NCBI RefSeq assembly: GCF_019956415.1
Contig: NZ_JAHBDK010000043.1
Coordinates: 1 to 48,001 of the forward strand
DNA length: 48,001 nt
From: Pseudomonas sp. GL-B-19
Lineage (GTDB): Bacteria > Pseudomonadota > Gammaproteobacteria > Pseudomonadales > Pseudomonadaceae
Reading direction: 5' to 3'
Made by a program: the position numbers and the translations under genes. Below are positions 8,587-17,773 of this stretch, one piece after another (the first letter of the stretch is position 1; every line of letters starts with the position of its first letter). The notes under the pieces are model-generated. The model saw nothing but the letters and a program-made list of their open reading frames with translations, did not search any database and was not told the origin of the DNA.

Positions 8587-9594
8587 TCACTGAGCCGCGA
8601 CGGCGGGCGTGTTGAGCAACACGATCGCAGCGGTCACCAGCATGTTGACGAGGGTCAGCGGCAGGCAGAACTTCCAGCTGAAGTCCATCACTTGGTCATA
8701 CCGTGGGCGCGGAATCGAAGCGCGCAACAGGATGAAGATCATGATGAAGAACGCGGTTTTCAGCGCGAACCAGATGAACGGGATCTGCGGCAGAATGCCG
8801 AACGGACCGTGCCAGCCACCGAAGAACAAGGTCACCAGCAGCGCCGAAATCAGCACGATGCCGATGTACTCGCCGACGAAGAACATGCCCCATTTCATGC
8901 CGGCATATTCAATGTGGTAACCGTCGGCCAGTTCCTGTTCCGCTTCCGGCTGGTCGAACGGGTGACGGTGAGTCACGGCGACGCCAGCGATGAAGAAGGT
9001 CAGGAAACCGAAGATCTGCGGAATGATGAACCATAGGTTCTGGGCCTGGTAATCAACGATGTCGCGCATGTTGAACGAGCCGGCCTGGATCACGATGCCC
9101 ATCAACGACAGGCCCATGAACACTTCGTACGACACAGTTTGCGCCGAGGCCCGCAAGCTGCCTAGCAGGGCGAACTTGTTGTTACTCGACCAACCGGCGA
9201 ACAACACCGCGTAGACCGACAGACCGGCCATGGCGAAGAAGAACAGGATGCCGATGTTCAGATCCGCCACGCCCCAAGTCGGGGTGATCGGGATGATCGC
9301 GAAGGCAATCAGCAGGGCGCTCATGGCCACGACCGGTGCCAGGGTGAAGATCATCTTGTCGGCGAACGGTGGGGTCCAGTCTTCCTTGAAGAACATCTTG
9401 ATCATGTCGGCTGCGATCTGGAACGCGCCGAACGGGCCGACGCGGTTTGGACCGTAACGGTCCTGCCAGAGGGCGAGCAAACGACGCTCGACCCAGCTCA
9501 ACAGCGCGCCGCACACCACCACGGCGAGCAGAATCACGATGGCCTGAATGACTGCGATGATCACGTCGATCACTTCAGGAGTGAACCAAGTCAT
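8587..9594 (-). CDS. nuoH: NADH-quinone oxidoreductase subunit H
   Basis: A 335-residue membrane subunit at the junction of the two arms, next to the quinone chamber. It has the NuoH signatures SWVERRLLALWQDRYGPNRV and, further on, the charged loop DQPEAEQELADGYHIEY that lines the E-channel. The ATG overlaps the nuoG stop as ATGA, and AGGAGG lies about 8 nt upstream inside nuoG. Confidence 0.97.
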   Translation of the reverse strand: MTWFTPEVIDVIIAVIQAIVILLAVVVCGALLSWVERRLLALWQDRYGPNRVGPFGAFQIAADMIKMFFKEDWTPPFADKMIFTLAPVVAMSALLIAFAIIPITPTWGVADLNIGILFFFAMAGLSVYAVLFAGWSSNNKFALLGSLRASAQTVSYEVFMGLSLMGIVIQAGSFNMRDIVDYQAQNLWFIIPQIFGFLTFFIAGVAVTHRHPFDQPEAEQELADGYHIEYAGMKWGMFFVGEYIGIVLISALLVTLFFGGWHGPFGILPQIPFIWFALKTAFFIMIFILLRASIPRPRYDQVMDFSWKFCLPLTLVNMLVTAAIVLLNTPAVAAQ

Positions 9595-12305
9595 TGCGCT
9601 GCCTCCTGCAGACCGTCAACGGATTTGCCAAAGATCGCTGGCGGAATGCCGGCGATGCCCGCAGGCAATGCAACCAGACCGGCACCCAGCTCTTCATTGA
9701 TGCGCAGCGGCAGACGCAGGGTCTGACCAGCAACGTTCAAGCTCAGCATAGCGCCGTCATTGACACCCAGACGATCAGCTTCGGATTTGGCCAAAGCGAC
9801 ATAAGCGGCCGGGATGCGTTCCTGAACCGGCGCGGCTTTCGAAGAGTTCTCTTCGCTGCCCAGCAGGTGGAAGAACGGCACAACTTGCCAGGTGCCCGGA
9901 GCCGGGTTGAACGCACGCGGAACAGCGGCGAACCAGTTCAGCGAATCACCGGTGCTTTCGATCAGGCGGGTGCCCGGGTCGCCAGCGCGGATGTGACCAC
10001 CGACTTCGTCCTGGAACTTGTTCCAGGCTTGTGGCGAGTTCCAGCCCGGAGACCAGGCGAACGGTACTTGCTGACGCGGTTCGACCGAGCCCGAGTAACC
10101 TTCCATCGAGAAGTTGAACGCGGTGTCGTTGTCTTGCGGAGTACGCGGTTCGTGCACGTTGATGTCGGCACGCATGGCGGTACGACCGGAGTAACGCAGC
10201 GGTTCGCGGGCCAGTTTCATGCCCTTGATGCGGAACGAGGCGGACGGTGCGGCATCAACGATACGCGCCAGTTGCGGCGTGCTTGAAGCGACGGCAGCGG
10301 TGACGTGGTCCAGCTGGGTCCAGTTGATCGGCTGGTTCAGCAGGGTCGCGCGCAGGGCATGCAGCCAGCGCCAGCCTTCGTGAACCAGGATGCTGGCGTC
10401 CATGTATTTCGGATCGAAGACCTGGAAGAAGCGCTGGGCGCGACCTTCCTGGCTGACCAAAGTACCGTCGCCTTCGGCGAAGCTGGCGGCTGGCAGAACC
10501 AGGTGCGCGCGATCGCTGGTGGCGGTTTTCTGATGGTCGGCAACGATCACCACTTTCGCGGCGGTCAGGGCGGCATCAACCTTGGCTTTGTCGGTGCGGG
10601 TGTACAGATCGTTTTCCAGCACGACGATGGCGTCGGCACGGCCGTCGATCACCGCTTGCAGCGCGGCGTCGACCGAGTCACCACCGAGCATGGCCAGGCC
10701 GAGGCTGTTGGCCTCTGGCACGATCAGGCTGATGGAACCGTTCTTCTCGCGCAGCTTCAGGGCTTTGGCGATGTTTGCAGCCGCTTCGATCAGCGCCTTG
10801 GAACCCAACGAGGTACCGGCAATGATCAATGGGCGCTTGGCCGCGAGCAGGGCGTCAGCGATGCGCTTGGCCAGTTCGAGGGCTTCAGCATCCAGGCCTT
10901 CAACCGCTGGGGCGCTGGCGTCGAGCGCGTGAGCCACGGCGAAACCGATGCGGGCCAGGTCGTCTGGCGCAGCGTGAACGCATTCTTCGGCGATGTCGTC
11001 GAGCTTGGTTTCAGCCAGGCTGGCGATGAACAGCGGGTTCAGAGCGTTCTGACCGATGTTCTTCACCGCAGCGTCGAGCCAAGGTTGAACGCGCATGGCG
11101 TCGGCCATGTCTTCAGCTTTGCCTTTGACCGATTGACGCAGGGACAGGGCCATGCGCGCAGCGGTCTGGGTCAGGTCTTCACCGAGGACGAAGATTGCAT
11201 CGTGGTCTTCGATGTCGCGCATGTTCGGGATCGGCAGCGGGCTGTCTTTCAACACCTGCATGACCAGACGAATGCGTTCCAGCTCAGCGGCTTCGATACC
11301 GGAGTAGAAGTGCTCGGCGCCCACCAGCTCGCGCAACGCGTAGTTGCTTTCGAGGCTGGCACGTGGCGAACCGATGCCGACGATGTTGCGACCGCGCAAC
11401 AGGTCAGCGGTTTTATCCAGTGCTTCGTCGAGGCTCAGCTTGGTGCCGTTGGCCAGCAAAGGCTGACGCGGGCGATCTTCGCGGTTGACGTAGCCATAGC
11501 CGAAACGGCCACGGTCGCACAGGAAGTACTGGTTTACCGAACCGTTGAAACGGTTTTCGATACGACGCAGTTCACCGTAGCGCTCGCCCGGGGAAATGTT
11601 GCAGCCGCTGGAGCAACCATGGCAGATGCTCGGCGAGAACTGCATGTCCCACTTGCGGTTGTAGCGCTCGGAGTGAGTCTTGTCGGTGAACACACCGGTC
11701 GGACAGACCTCGGTGAGGTTGCCGGAGAACTCGCTTTCCAGTACGCCGTCTTCTACGCGACCGAAGTACACGTTGTCGTGGGCGCCGAACACACCGAGGT
11801 CGGTGCCGCCGGCGTAATCCTTATAGAAGCGCACGCAGCGGTAGCAAGCGATGCAGCGGTTCATTTCGTGGGAAATGAACGGGCCCAGTTGCTGGTTCTG
11901 GTGGGTACGCTTGGTGAAGCGGTAACGGCGCTCGTTGTGGCCGGTCATTACCGTCATGTCTTGCAGGTGGCAGTGACCGCCTTCTTCACAGACCGGGCAG
12001 TCGTGAGGGTGGTTGGTCATCAGCCATTCAACGACGCTGGCGCGGAATACTTTCGCTTCTTCGTCGTCGATGGAGATCCAGCTGCCGTCGGTGGCGGGGG
12101 TCATGCAGGACATGACGATCCGACCACGCTTGTCGTTTTCGTCGGTGTACTGCTTGACCGCGCACTGGCGGCAAGCGCCAACGCTGCCAAGGGCTGGGTG
12201 CCAGCAGAAATACGGGATATCGAGGCCTAGCGACAGACATGCCTGTAACAGGTTGTCTGCCCCATCGACTTCGAGCTCTTTGCCGTCTACGTGGATAGTG
12301 GCCAT
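9591..12305 (-). CDS. nuoG: NADH-quinone oxidoreductase subunit G
   Basis: A 904-residue iron-sulfur subunit of the peripheral arm. An N-terminal 2Fe-2S domain has Cys34, 45, 48, 67 (N1b). His99, Cys103, 106, 112 bind N5; Cys151, 154, 157, 201 bind N4; and Cys228, 231, 235, 263 form the extra N7 site found in E. coli-type enzymes. The remainder is a molybdopterin-oxidoreductase-like fold that has no cofactor in complex I. The start at 12305 has only a weak Shine-Dalgarno (GAAGAA). Unlike its neighbours it is 136 nt from the gene before it. Confidence 0.97.
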   Translation of the reverse strand: MATIHVDGKELEVDGADNLLQACLSLGLDIPYFCWHPALGSVGACRQCAVKQYTDENDKRGRIVMSCMTPATDGSWISIDDEEAKVFRASVVEWLMTNHPHDCPVCEEGGHCHLQDMTVMTGHNERRYRFTKRTHQNQQLGPFISHEMNRCIACYRCVRFYKDYAGGTDLGVFGAHDNVYFGRVEDGVLESEFSGNLTEVCPTGVFTDKTHSERYNRKWDMQFSPSICHGCSSGCNISPGERYGELRRIENRFNGSVNQYFLCDRGRFGYGYVNREDRPRQPLLANGTKLSLDEALDKTADLLRGRNIVGIGSPRASLESNYALRELVGAEHFYSGIEAAELERIRLVMQVLKDSPLPIPNMRDIEDHDAIFVLGEDLTQTAARMALSLRQSVKGKAEDMADAMRVQPWLDAAVKNIGQNALNPLFIASLAETKLDDIAEECVHAAPDDLARIGFAVAHALDASAPAVEGLDAEALELAKRIADALLAAKRPLIIAGTSLGSKALIEAAANIAKALKLREKNGSISLIVPEANSLGLAMLGGDSVDAALQAVIDGRADAIVVLENDLYTRTDKAKVDAALTAAKVVIVADHQKTATSDRAHLVLPAASFAEGDGTLVSQEGRAQRFFQVFDPKYMDASILVHEGWRWLHALRATLLNQPINWTQLDHVTAAVASSTPQLARIVDAAPSASFRIKGMKLAREPLRYSGRTAMRADINVHEPRTPQDNDTAFNFSMEGYSGSVEPRQQVPFAWSPGWNSPQAWNKFQDEVGGHIRAGDPGTRLIESTGDSLNWFAAVPRAFNPAPGTWQVVPFFHLLGSEENSSKAAPVQERIPAAYVALAKSEADRLGVNDGAMLSLNVAGQTLRLPLRINEELGAGLVALPAGIAGIPPAIFGKSVDGLQEAAQ

Positions 12306-12404
12306 GGTTCAAAGTTCTTCGTTGGCCCGGTGTCAGCGGGCGTGGCTAATGGAATCTTGTATTCGCGTGAATCAACACAGCCGTTCAAGGCGTCATCACA
12401 CGAG

Positions 12405-12432
12405 AAGGAGAAGGGCACGGACCCTTCGCCTT
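12405..12432. other. Hairpin in the nuoF-nuoG gap
   Basis: An 11-bp stem with one mismatch (AAGGAGAAGGG / CCCTTCGCCTT) around a 6-nt loop. It lies just past the nuoF stop, in the widest gap of the operon. On the + strand it is followed by TTTTT. In the nuo transcript the A run precedes the stem, so it does not look like a working terminator for nuo. It may be an RNA-processing or stability element. Confidence 0.5.
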
Positions 12433-12441
12433 TTTAAGCGT

Positions 12442-13797
12442 TTACGCGCCGACTACGATCGGCCTTGCCAGAGGCGGGACGGCGGCGCTGGTAGGCGCGA
12501 TGCCGGCTTCGAACTCTGGACGGAAGTATTTGATTGCGCTGCCCAACGGCTCCACGGCGCCCGGTGCGTGAGCACAGAAGGTCTTGCCAGGGCCGAGGAA
12601 GCCGACCAGACCCAGCAGGGTCTCGATATCGCCGGCTTGCCCTTCACCGTTCTCGATGGCGCGCAGGAGCTTGACGCTCCACGGCAAACCGTCACGGCAC
12701 GGGGTGCAGAAGCCACAGGATTCGCGGGAGAAGAACTCTTCCATGTTGCGCAGCAAGGACACCATGTTGACGCTGTCGTCCACCGCCATGGCCAGGCCGG
12801 TACCCATACGGGTGCCAACCTTGGCGATGCCGCCGGCATACATTTGTGCATCCAGGTGTTCCGGCAACAGGAAACCGGTACCGGCGCCGCCAGGCTGCCA
12901 GCACTTGAGCTTGTAACCGTCGCGCATGCCGCCGGCGTAGTCTTCGAACAGCTCGCGACCGGTGACGCCGAATGGCAGTTCCCACAGCCCAGGGTTCTTG
13001 ACCTTGCCGGAGAAGCCCATGAGCTTGGTGCCCATGTCTTCACTGCCTTCACGGGCCAACGATTTGTACCAGTCCACGCCGTCGGCAATGATCGCCGGCA
13101 CGTTGCACAGGGTTTCAACGTTGTTCACGCAGGTCGGCTTGCCCCACACGCCAACGGCGGCAGGGAAGGGCGGCTTGGAGCGCGGGTTGGCGCGGCGGCC
13201 TTCGAGGGAGTTGATCAGTGCGGTTTCTTCACCGCAGATGTAACGCCCGGCGCCGGTGTGGACGAACAGCTCGAAATCGAAGCCGCTGCCCAGAATGTTT
13301 TTACCCAGCAGGCCTGCTGCCTTGGCTTCTTCTACGGCACGGTTGAGGTGCTTGGCGGCGGTGGTGTATTCGCCACGCAGGAAGATGTAGCCCCGGTAGG
13401 TTTTCAGCGCGCGGGCACTGATCAGCATGCCTTCGATCAGCAGATGGGGCAGTTGCTCCATCAGCATGCGGTCTTTCCAGGTGTTCGGCTCCATTTCATC
13501 CGCGTTGCACAGCAGGTAGCGGATGTTGATGGATTCGTCTTTGGGCATCAGGCCCCACTTAACGCCCGTGGGGAAGCCTGCACCGCCGCGACCTTTCAAG
13601 CCCGAATCCTTCACGGTCTGGACGATATCGTCCTGAGCCATGTCGGCGAAGGCTTTGCGCGCAGCGGCGTAACCGTTCTTGGCCTGGTACTCGTCGAGCC
13701 ACACGGCTTCGCCGTCGTCACGCAGACGCCAGGTGAGCGGGTGAGTCTCGGCCGACCGCTTGATGCGGTTGGCAGGGCCGAAGGAAGTCAGGGTCAT
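12442..13797 (-). CDS. nuoF: NADH-quinone oxidoreductase subunit F (FMN, NADH site)
   Basis: A 451-residue subunit that binds NADH and FMN and accepts the hydride. The glycine-rich FMN/NADH motif GRGGAGFPTG is at residues 69-78. Cluster N3 is held by Cys361, 364, 367 (CGFCTPC) and Cys408. The ATG overlaps the nuoE stop as ATGA. The C-terminal tail (PTSAAVPPLARPIVVGA) is proline-rich and probably flexible. It forms the dehydrogenase module with NuoE and NuoG. Confidence 0.97.
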   Translation of the reverse strand: MTLTSFGPANRIKRSAETHPLTWRLRDDGEAVWLDEYQAKNGYAAARKAFADMAQDDIVQTVKDSGLKGRGGAGFPTGVKWGLMPKDESINIRYLLCNADEMEPNTWKDRMLMEQLPHLLIEGMLISARALKTYRGYIFLRGEYTTAAKHLNRAVEEAKAAGLLGKNILGSGFDFELFVHTGAGRYICGEETALINSLEGRRANPRSKPPFPAAVGVWGKPTCVNNVETLCNVPAIIADGVDWYKSLAREGSEDMGTKLMGFSGKVKNPGLWELPFGVTGRELFEDYAGGMRDGYKLKCWQPGGAGTGFLLPEHLDAQMYAGGIAKVGTRMGTGLAMAVDDSVNMVSLLRNMEEFFSRESCGFCTPCRDGLPWSVKLLRAIENGEGQAGDIETLLGLVGFLGPGKTFCAHAPGAVEPLGSAIKYFRPEFEAGIAPTSAAVPPLARPIVVGA

Positions 13798-14291
13798 ACG
13801 TAGCCCTCGAGCAATTTGGCAACGCCGGCAGGCTGCACATCACCGAAAGTGTCGTCGTCGATCATCAACGCCGGTGCCTTGTCACAGTTGCCGAGGCAGC
13901 AGACCGGCAGCAGAGTGAAACGACCGTCGGCGGTGGTCTGACCCAGGCCGATGCCAAGCTTGCTCTGGATTTCGCTGACCACGGATTCGTGGCCGCCGAT
14001 GTAGCAGACCATGCTGTCGCAGACGCGAATGATGTGACGGCCAACCGGCTGACGGAAGATCTGGCTATAGAACGTCGCCACGCCTTCTACGTCGCTGGCC
14101 GGGATGCCGAGGATCTCGCCGATGGCGTACAAAGCGCCATCCGGCACCCAGCCACGTTCCTTCTGGACGATCTTCAGGGCTTCGATCGACGCCGCGCGCG
14201 GGTCTTCGTAGTGATGCAACTCGTGCTCGATGGCCGAGCGCTCGGTTTCACTCAAGGTGAAACGGTCTGTCTGGATAAGCGTGCTGTTCAT
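13794..14291 (-). CDS. nuoE: NADH-quinone oxidoreductase subunit E (2Fe-2S)
   Basis: A 165-residue thioredoxin-fold 2Fe-2S subunit of the NADH dehydrogenase module. Cluster N1a ligands are Cys91, Cys96 (CDSMVC) and Cys132, Cys136 (CLGNC). It starts 2 nt after the nuoCD stop and overlaps nuoF by 4 nt, so translation is probably coupled. Confidence 0.97.
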   Translation of the reverse strand: MNSTLIQTDRFTLSETERSAIEHELHHYEDPRAASIEALKIVQKERGWVPDGALYAIGEILGIPASDVEGVATFYSQIFRQPVGRHIIRVCDSMVCYIGGHESVVSEIQSKLGIGLGQTTADGRFTLLPVCCLGNCDKAPALMIDDDTFGDVQPAGVAKLLEGYV

Positions 14292-14293
14292 GC

Positions 14294-16078
14294 TTAGCGG
14301 TCCACGTCGGCCATAACGAAATCGATACTACCCAGGTACGCGATCAAGTCCGCGACCATGCTGCCTTTGATCACCGAAGGGATCTGCTGCAAGTGCGGGA
14401 AGCTTGGGGTACGAATCCGGGTGCGGTAGCTCATGGTGCCGCCATCGCTCGTCAGGTAATAACTGTTGATGCCCTTGGTCGCTTCGATCATCTGGAAGGA
14501 TTCGTTGGCCGGCATGACCGGGCCCCACGAAACTTGCAGGAAGTGCGTGATCAGGGTCTCGATGTGTTGCAGGGTGCGCTCTTTCGGCGGCGGCGTGGTC
14601 AGCGGGTGATCCGCCTTGTACGGGCCTTCCGGCATGTTGCGCATGCACTGGTCGATGATCTTGATGCTCTGGCGCATTTCTTCGACGCGCACGATGCAGC
14701 GATCGTAGGCATCGCCATTTGCGGCCAGCGGCACTTCGAATTCGAAGTTCTCATAACCGGAGTACGGACGCGCCTTGCGCAGGTCGAAGTCGCAACCGGT
14801 GGCGCGCAGGCCGGAACCAGTGACACCCCATTCCAGGGCTTCCTTGGTGTTGTAGTCGGCGACGCCGATGGTCCGGCCACGCAGGATGCTGTTGTCCAGG
14901 GCGGCTTTCTGGTATTCGTCCAGACGCTTTGGCATCCACTCGACGAAGTCTTTCACCAGTTTTTCCCAGCCGCGCGGCAGGTCGTGAGCGACGCCACCAA
15001 TGCGGTACCAGGCCGGGTGCAGACGGAAACCGGTAATGGCTTCGATCACCGTGTACGCCTTCTGACGGTCGGTGAACGTGAAGAACACCGGGGTCATGGC
15101 GCCGACGTCCTGGATGTATGTGCCCAGGAACAGCAGGTGGCTGGTGATCCGGAAGAATTCGGCCATCATGATGCGGATGACGTCGACCTTCTCCGGCACC
15201 TTGATGCCGGCCAGCTTCTCGACCGAGAGCACGTACGGCAGGTTGTTCATCACGCCGCCGAGGTAGTCGATACGGTCGGTGTACGGGATGAAACTGTGCC
15301 AGGACTGACGCTCGGCCATCTTCTCGGCACCACGGTGGTGGTAGCCAACGTCCGGCACGCAGTCGACGATCTCTTCACCGTCCAGCTGCAGGATGATGCG
15401 GAACGCACCGTGCGCGGAAGGGTGGTTAGGGCCGAGGTTGAGGAACATGTAGTCCTCGTTCGCACCGGAACGCTTCATACCCCAGTCTTCAGGCTTGAAG
15501 CGCGCGGCTTCTTCCTCAAGCTGTTGCTTGGCGAGGTTCAGGGTGAACGGGTCGAACTCGGTGGCACGGGCCGGGAAGTCCTTGCGCAGCGGGTGACCTT
15601 CCCAGGTCGGCGGCATCATGATGCGGGTCAGGTGCGGGTGGCCGGCAAAGTTGATGCCGTACATGTCCCACACTTCACGCTCGTACCAGTTGGCGTTCGG
15701 CCAGATGCCGGTCACGGTCGGCACGCTGAGGTCGCTCTCGGACAAGGCGACCTTGATCATTACGTCACTATTACGTTCGATCGACATCAAGTGATAAAAC
15801 ACAGTGAAGTCGACGCCGTTAGGCAGCCCTTGACGCTTGGTGCGCAGACGCTCGTCCACGCCGTGCAGGTCATAGAGCATGACGTACGGCTTAGGCAGGT
15901 TACGCAGGAAGGTCAGGACTTCGACGAGTTTGGCACGCGCAACCCAAAGCACCGGCATGCCGGTGCGGGTTGGCTGGGCGGTGAACGCCTCGGGGCCAAA
16001 ACGGTTGTTCAGTTCGACGACCACATCCTGGTCGTCTGCCTTGTAAGGCGGGATGTACAGAGCACTGCCTGTAGTCAT
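14294..16078 (-). CDS. nuoCD: NADH-quinone oxidoreductase fused subunit C/D
   Basis: A 594-residue fusion of the 30 kDa (NuoC, about residues 1-190) and 49 kDa (NuoD, about 210-594) subunits of the peripheral arm. The NuoD part begins near NLGPNHPSAHGAFR and carries quinone-site elements next to cluster N2. The fusion is normal in gamma-proteobacteria such as E. coli and Pseudomonas. It starts 72 nt after the nuoB stop with a poor Shine-Dalgarno; length and N terminus (MTTGSALYIPPYKADDQ) fit the family. Confidence 0.96.
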   Translation of the reverse strand: MTTGSALYIPPYKADDQDVVVELNNRFGPEAFTAQPTRTGMPVLWVARAKLVEVLTFLRNLPKPYVMLYDLHGVDERLRTKRQGLPNGVDFTVFYHLMSIERNSDVMIKVALSESDLSVPTVTGIWPNANWYEREVWDMYGINFAGHPHLTRIMMPPTWEGHPLRKDFPARATEFDPFTLNLAKQQLEEEAARFKPEDWGMKRSGANEDYMFLNLGPNHPSAHGAFRIILQLDGEEIVDCVPDVGYHHRGAEKMAERQSWHSFIPYTDRIDYLGGVMNNLPYVLSVEKLAGIKVPEKVDVIRIMMAEFFRITSHLLFLGTYIQDVGAMTPVFFTFTDRQKAYTVIEAITGFRLHPAWYRIGGVAHDLPRGWEKLVKDFVEWMPKRLDEYQKAALDNSILRGRTIGVADYNTKEALEWGVTGSGLRATGCDFDLRKARPYSGYENFEFEVPLAANGDAYDRCIVRVEEMRQSIKIIDQCMRNMPEGPYKADHPLTTPPPKERTLQHIETLITHFLQVSWGPVMPANESFQMIEATKGINSYYLTSDGGTMSYRTRIRTPSFPHLQQIPSVIKGSMVADLIAYLGSIDFVMADVDR

Positions 16079-16150
16079 GGTTATTTATCGCTTTCGGTCA
16101 ACGTAAAGAATGAAGCCAGGTTCTCGTTCTATAAAAGAAGCAGGTCTGGA

Positions 16151-16825
16151 TCAGACTTCGTCGGGGCTGCGCAGGTTGGTGACTGCGATTCGCTGTTCGC
16201 GGCGCTTTTCCTTCTCGGAAGGCATCTCGGCGCGGTATACGCCTTGATCGCCGACGACCCAGGAAAGCGGGCGACGCTCCTGTCCAATCGACTCTTGCAA
16301 GAGCATCAAGCCTTGCAGAAAAGCTTCAGGACGGGGCGGGCAGCCAGGCACGTAGACGTCCACGGGCAGGAACTTGTCCACCCCTTGAACGACAGAGTAG
16401 ATGTCGTACATGCCACCGGAGTTGGCGCACGAACCCATGGAAATAACCCATTTAGGTTCGAGCATTTGCTCGTAGAGACGCTGAATGATCGGCGCCATCT
16501 TGATGAAGCAGGTACCGGCGATAACCATGAAATCCGCCTGACGCGGCGATGCCCGGATAACCTCGGCGCCGAAGCGCGCGATGTCGTGGGGCGCCGTGAA
16601 GGCGGTGGTCATTTCCACGTAGCAGCACGAAAGACCGAAGTTATACGGCCACAGGGAGTTCTTGCGCCCCCAGTTGATCGTGCCGTTAAGCACGTCTTCG
16701 AGCTTGCCCATGAAAATGTTTTTGTGGACTTGATCTTCTAACGGATCGGAAACGGTTTCCCGTTCGCCAATCGGATACTGCTCGTTAGGAGCATCGGGGT
16801 CGATCCTGGTGAGATTGTATTGCAT
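16151..16825 (-). CDS. nuoB: NADH-quinone oxidoreductase subunit B (cluster N2)
   Basis: A 224-residue subunit that holds the last cluster, N2, which hands electrons to quinone. Ligands are the adjacent pair Cys67-Cys68 (FGLSCCYVEM), Cys133 (MGSCANSGGMYD) and Cys162 (VPGCPPRPE). I start at ATG 16825 (MQYNLTRIDPD), 8 nt after TGAGG; a TTG two codons upstream is less likely. It begins 10 nt after the nuoA stop. Confidence 0.96.
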   Translation of the reverse strand: MQYNLTRIDPDAPNEQYPIGERETVSDPLEDQVHKNIFMGKLEDVLNGTINWGRKNSLWPYNFGLSCCYVEMTTAFTAPHDIARFGAEVIRASPRQADFMVIAGTCFIKMAPIIQRLYEQMLEPKWVISMGSCANSGGMYDIYSVVQGVDKFLPVDVYVPGCPPRPEAFLQGLMLLQESIGQERRPLSWVVGDQGVYRAEMPSEKEKRREQRIAVTNLRSPDEV

Positions 16826-16835
16826 TGCCAAAGCC

Positions 16836-17249
16836 TCATTGTTTCAGCTTCGCTTGTCGCTTACGACGAGCTTCCGGAGCCCAGTCAAGGGCGCCCACTC
16901 GGAATAGGTAGACAAGGCCTGCCAACAGAATTGCTATGAAAACGAGAGCTTCGACGAATCCGGTCCAGCCGCTTTCGCGGACGGACACAGACCATGCAAA
17001 GAGAAAAAGGGCTTCGATATCGAAGATCACGAAGAGCATCGCGACGAGATAGAATTTGGCTGAGAGCCGCAGACGGGCGCCACCTGTAGGCAGCATGCCG
17101 GATTCAAACGGTTCGTTTTTGCTGCGACCCCAGGCTTTTGACCCGAGGAGGCTGGAGACGCCGAGCATGAAGGCGCATAGGCCGACGACGCCCAGAAGGA
17201 AAATGGCAAAGCCCCAGTTGTGGGCCATGAGTCCTGTCGCTTCGGGCAT
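16836..17249 (-). CDS. nuoA: NADH-quinone oxidoreductase subunit A
   Basis: A 137-residue membrane subunit with three helices, first gene of the operon. The conserved loop NEPFESGMLPTGGARLRLSAKFY is present in order. I chose ATG 17249 (MPEATGLMAH) because TAAGGA lies about 9 nt upstream and the N terminus matches the family; the open frame runs another 105 nt upstream but that part has no NuoA character. The candidate promoter at 17338-17366 predicts a leader of about 80 nt. Confidence 0.96.
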   Translation of the reverse strand: MPEATGLMAHNWGFAIFLLGVVGLCAFMLGVSSLLGSKAWGRSKNEPFESGMLPTGGARLRLSAKFYLVAMLFVIFDIEALFLFAWSVSVRESGWTGFVEALVFIAILLAGLVYLFRVGALDWAPEARRKRQAKLKQ

Positions 17250-17337
17250 GCTGGTAATCCTTAACAGAGAGCAAAGGTCTCTGAGCTTGAAAAAGTAACA
17301 ACGCAGTGACGATATGTCGCAGCAATCAATCCCGCTG

Positions 17338-17366
17338 ATTTTATGGCTAAACACCCAGCAAGTAAA
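17338..17366 (-). promoter_or_regulatory. Candidate sigma70 promoter of the nuo operon
   Basis: On the - strand a -35 TTTACT and a -10 TAAAAT are 17 nt apart (4/6 and 5/6 matches). Transcription would start near 17331, about 80 nt before nuoA. It is the best promoter-like pair in the upstream region. Confidence 0.6.
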
Positions 17367-17368
17367 AT

Positions 17369-17393
17369 TCCTATAGCGAAATTATTTATAGGA
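17369..17393. promoter_or_regulatory. Palindrome just upstream of the nuo -35 box
   Basis: TCCTATA and TATAGGA form a perfect 7-bp inverted repeat around 11 nt, starting 3 bp upstream of the proposed -35 hexamer. Its size and position fit a binding site for a dimeric regulator. I cannot assign the regulator. Confidence 0.5.
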
Positions 17394-17457
17394 TTAAGGA
17401 CATAGCGCACCTCCAAAGCCCCGCAGCCCATGCATGGCGGGCATTAGCCGGCTTTTC

Positions 17458-17522
17458 ATCAATATTGTTTTGTCGGAAATGTAACGAACATAGTTGCGCC
17501 TAAATGATAATCAATATTGTTT
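17458..17522. repeat. 13-bp direct repeat upstream of nuoA
   Basis: ATCAATATTGTTT occurs at 17458-17470 and again at 17510-17522, exactly 52 bp apart, about five helical turns. Each copy contains the 8-bp palindrome CAATATTG. The copies lie about 210-270 nt upstream of nuoA. The rest of 17394-17668 is AT-rich with no gene that I can support. Confidence 0.6.
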
Positions 17523-17668
17523 GTGATGGTTTTTAAACTGATTAGCGGGGTAAGAGTCGGGAAGTTGTCTTTTTTGCGCGTTACTGCAAGTAGCGGCAGT
17601 GAATGTTTTAGCGGATTTTTCTGACAACGATATCGCGCTGGATCAATGTTTTGCCGCAACACAGAGAG

Positions 17669-17752
17669 TGTAGGAGCTGGCTTGCCAGCGAATAGGTCCG
17701 ACAGTCATGCGCTGAATGAACGGACGCCTTCGCTGGCAAGCCAGCTCCTACA
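17669..17752. repeat. REPIN of a second sequence type
   Basis: Two facing REPs of the form TGTAGGAGCTGGCTTGCCAGCGA. The stem is CTGGCTTGCCAG, unlike the GAGCCTGCTC stem of the copies near the porin gene. It separates the nuo promoter region from the aceA terminator. Confidence 0.85.
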
Positions 17753-17773
17753 AGGATGGGTGAAATCGCAGGC

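Noticed and set aside
17498..17520. Possible Fur box (core ATGATAATCA) upstream of nuoA
   Set aside because: I count only about 14 of 19 matches to the consensus, and the site overlaps the 13-bp direct repeat, which explains the sequence better.
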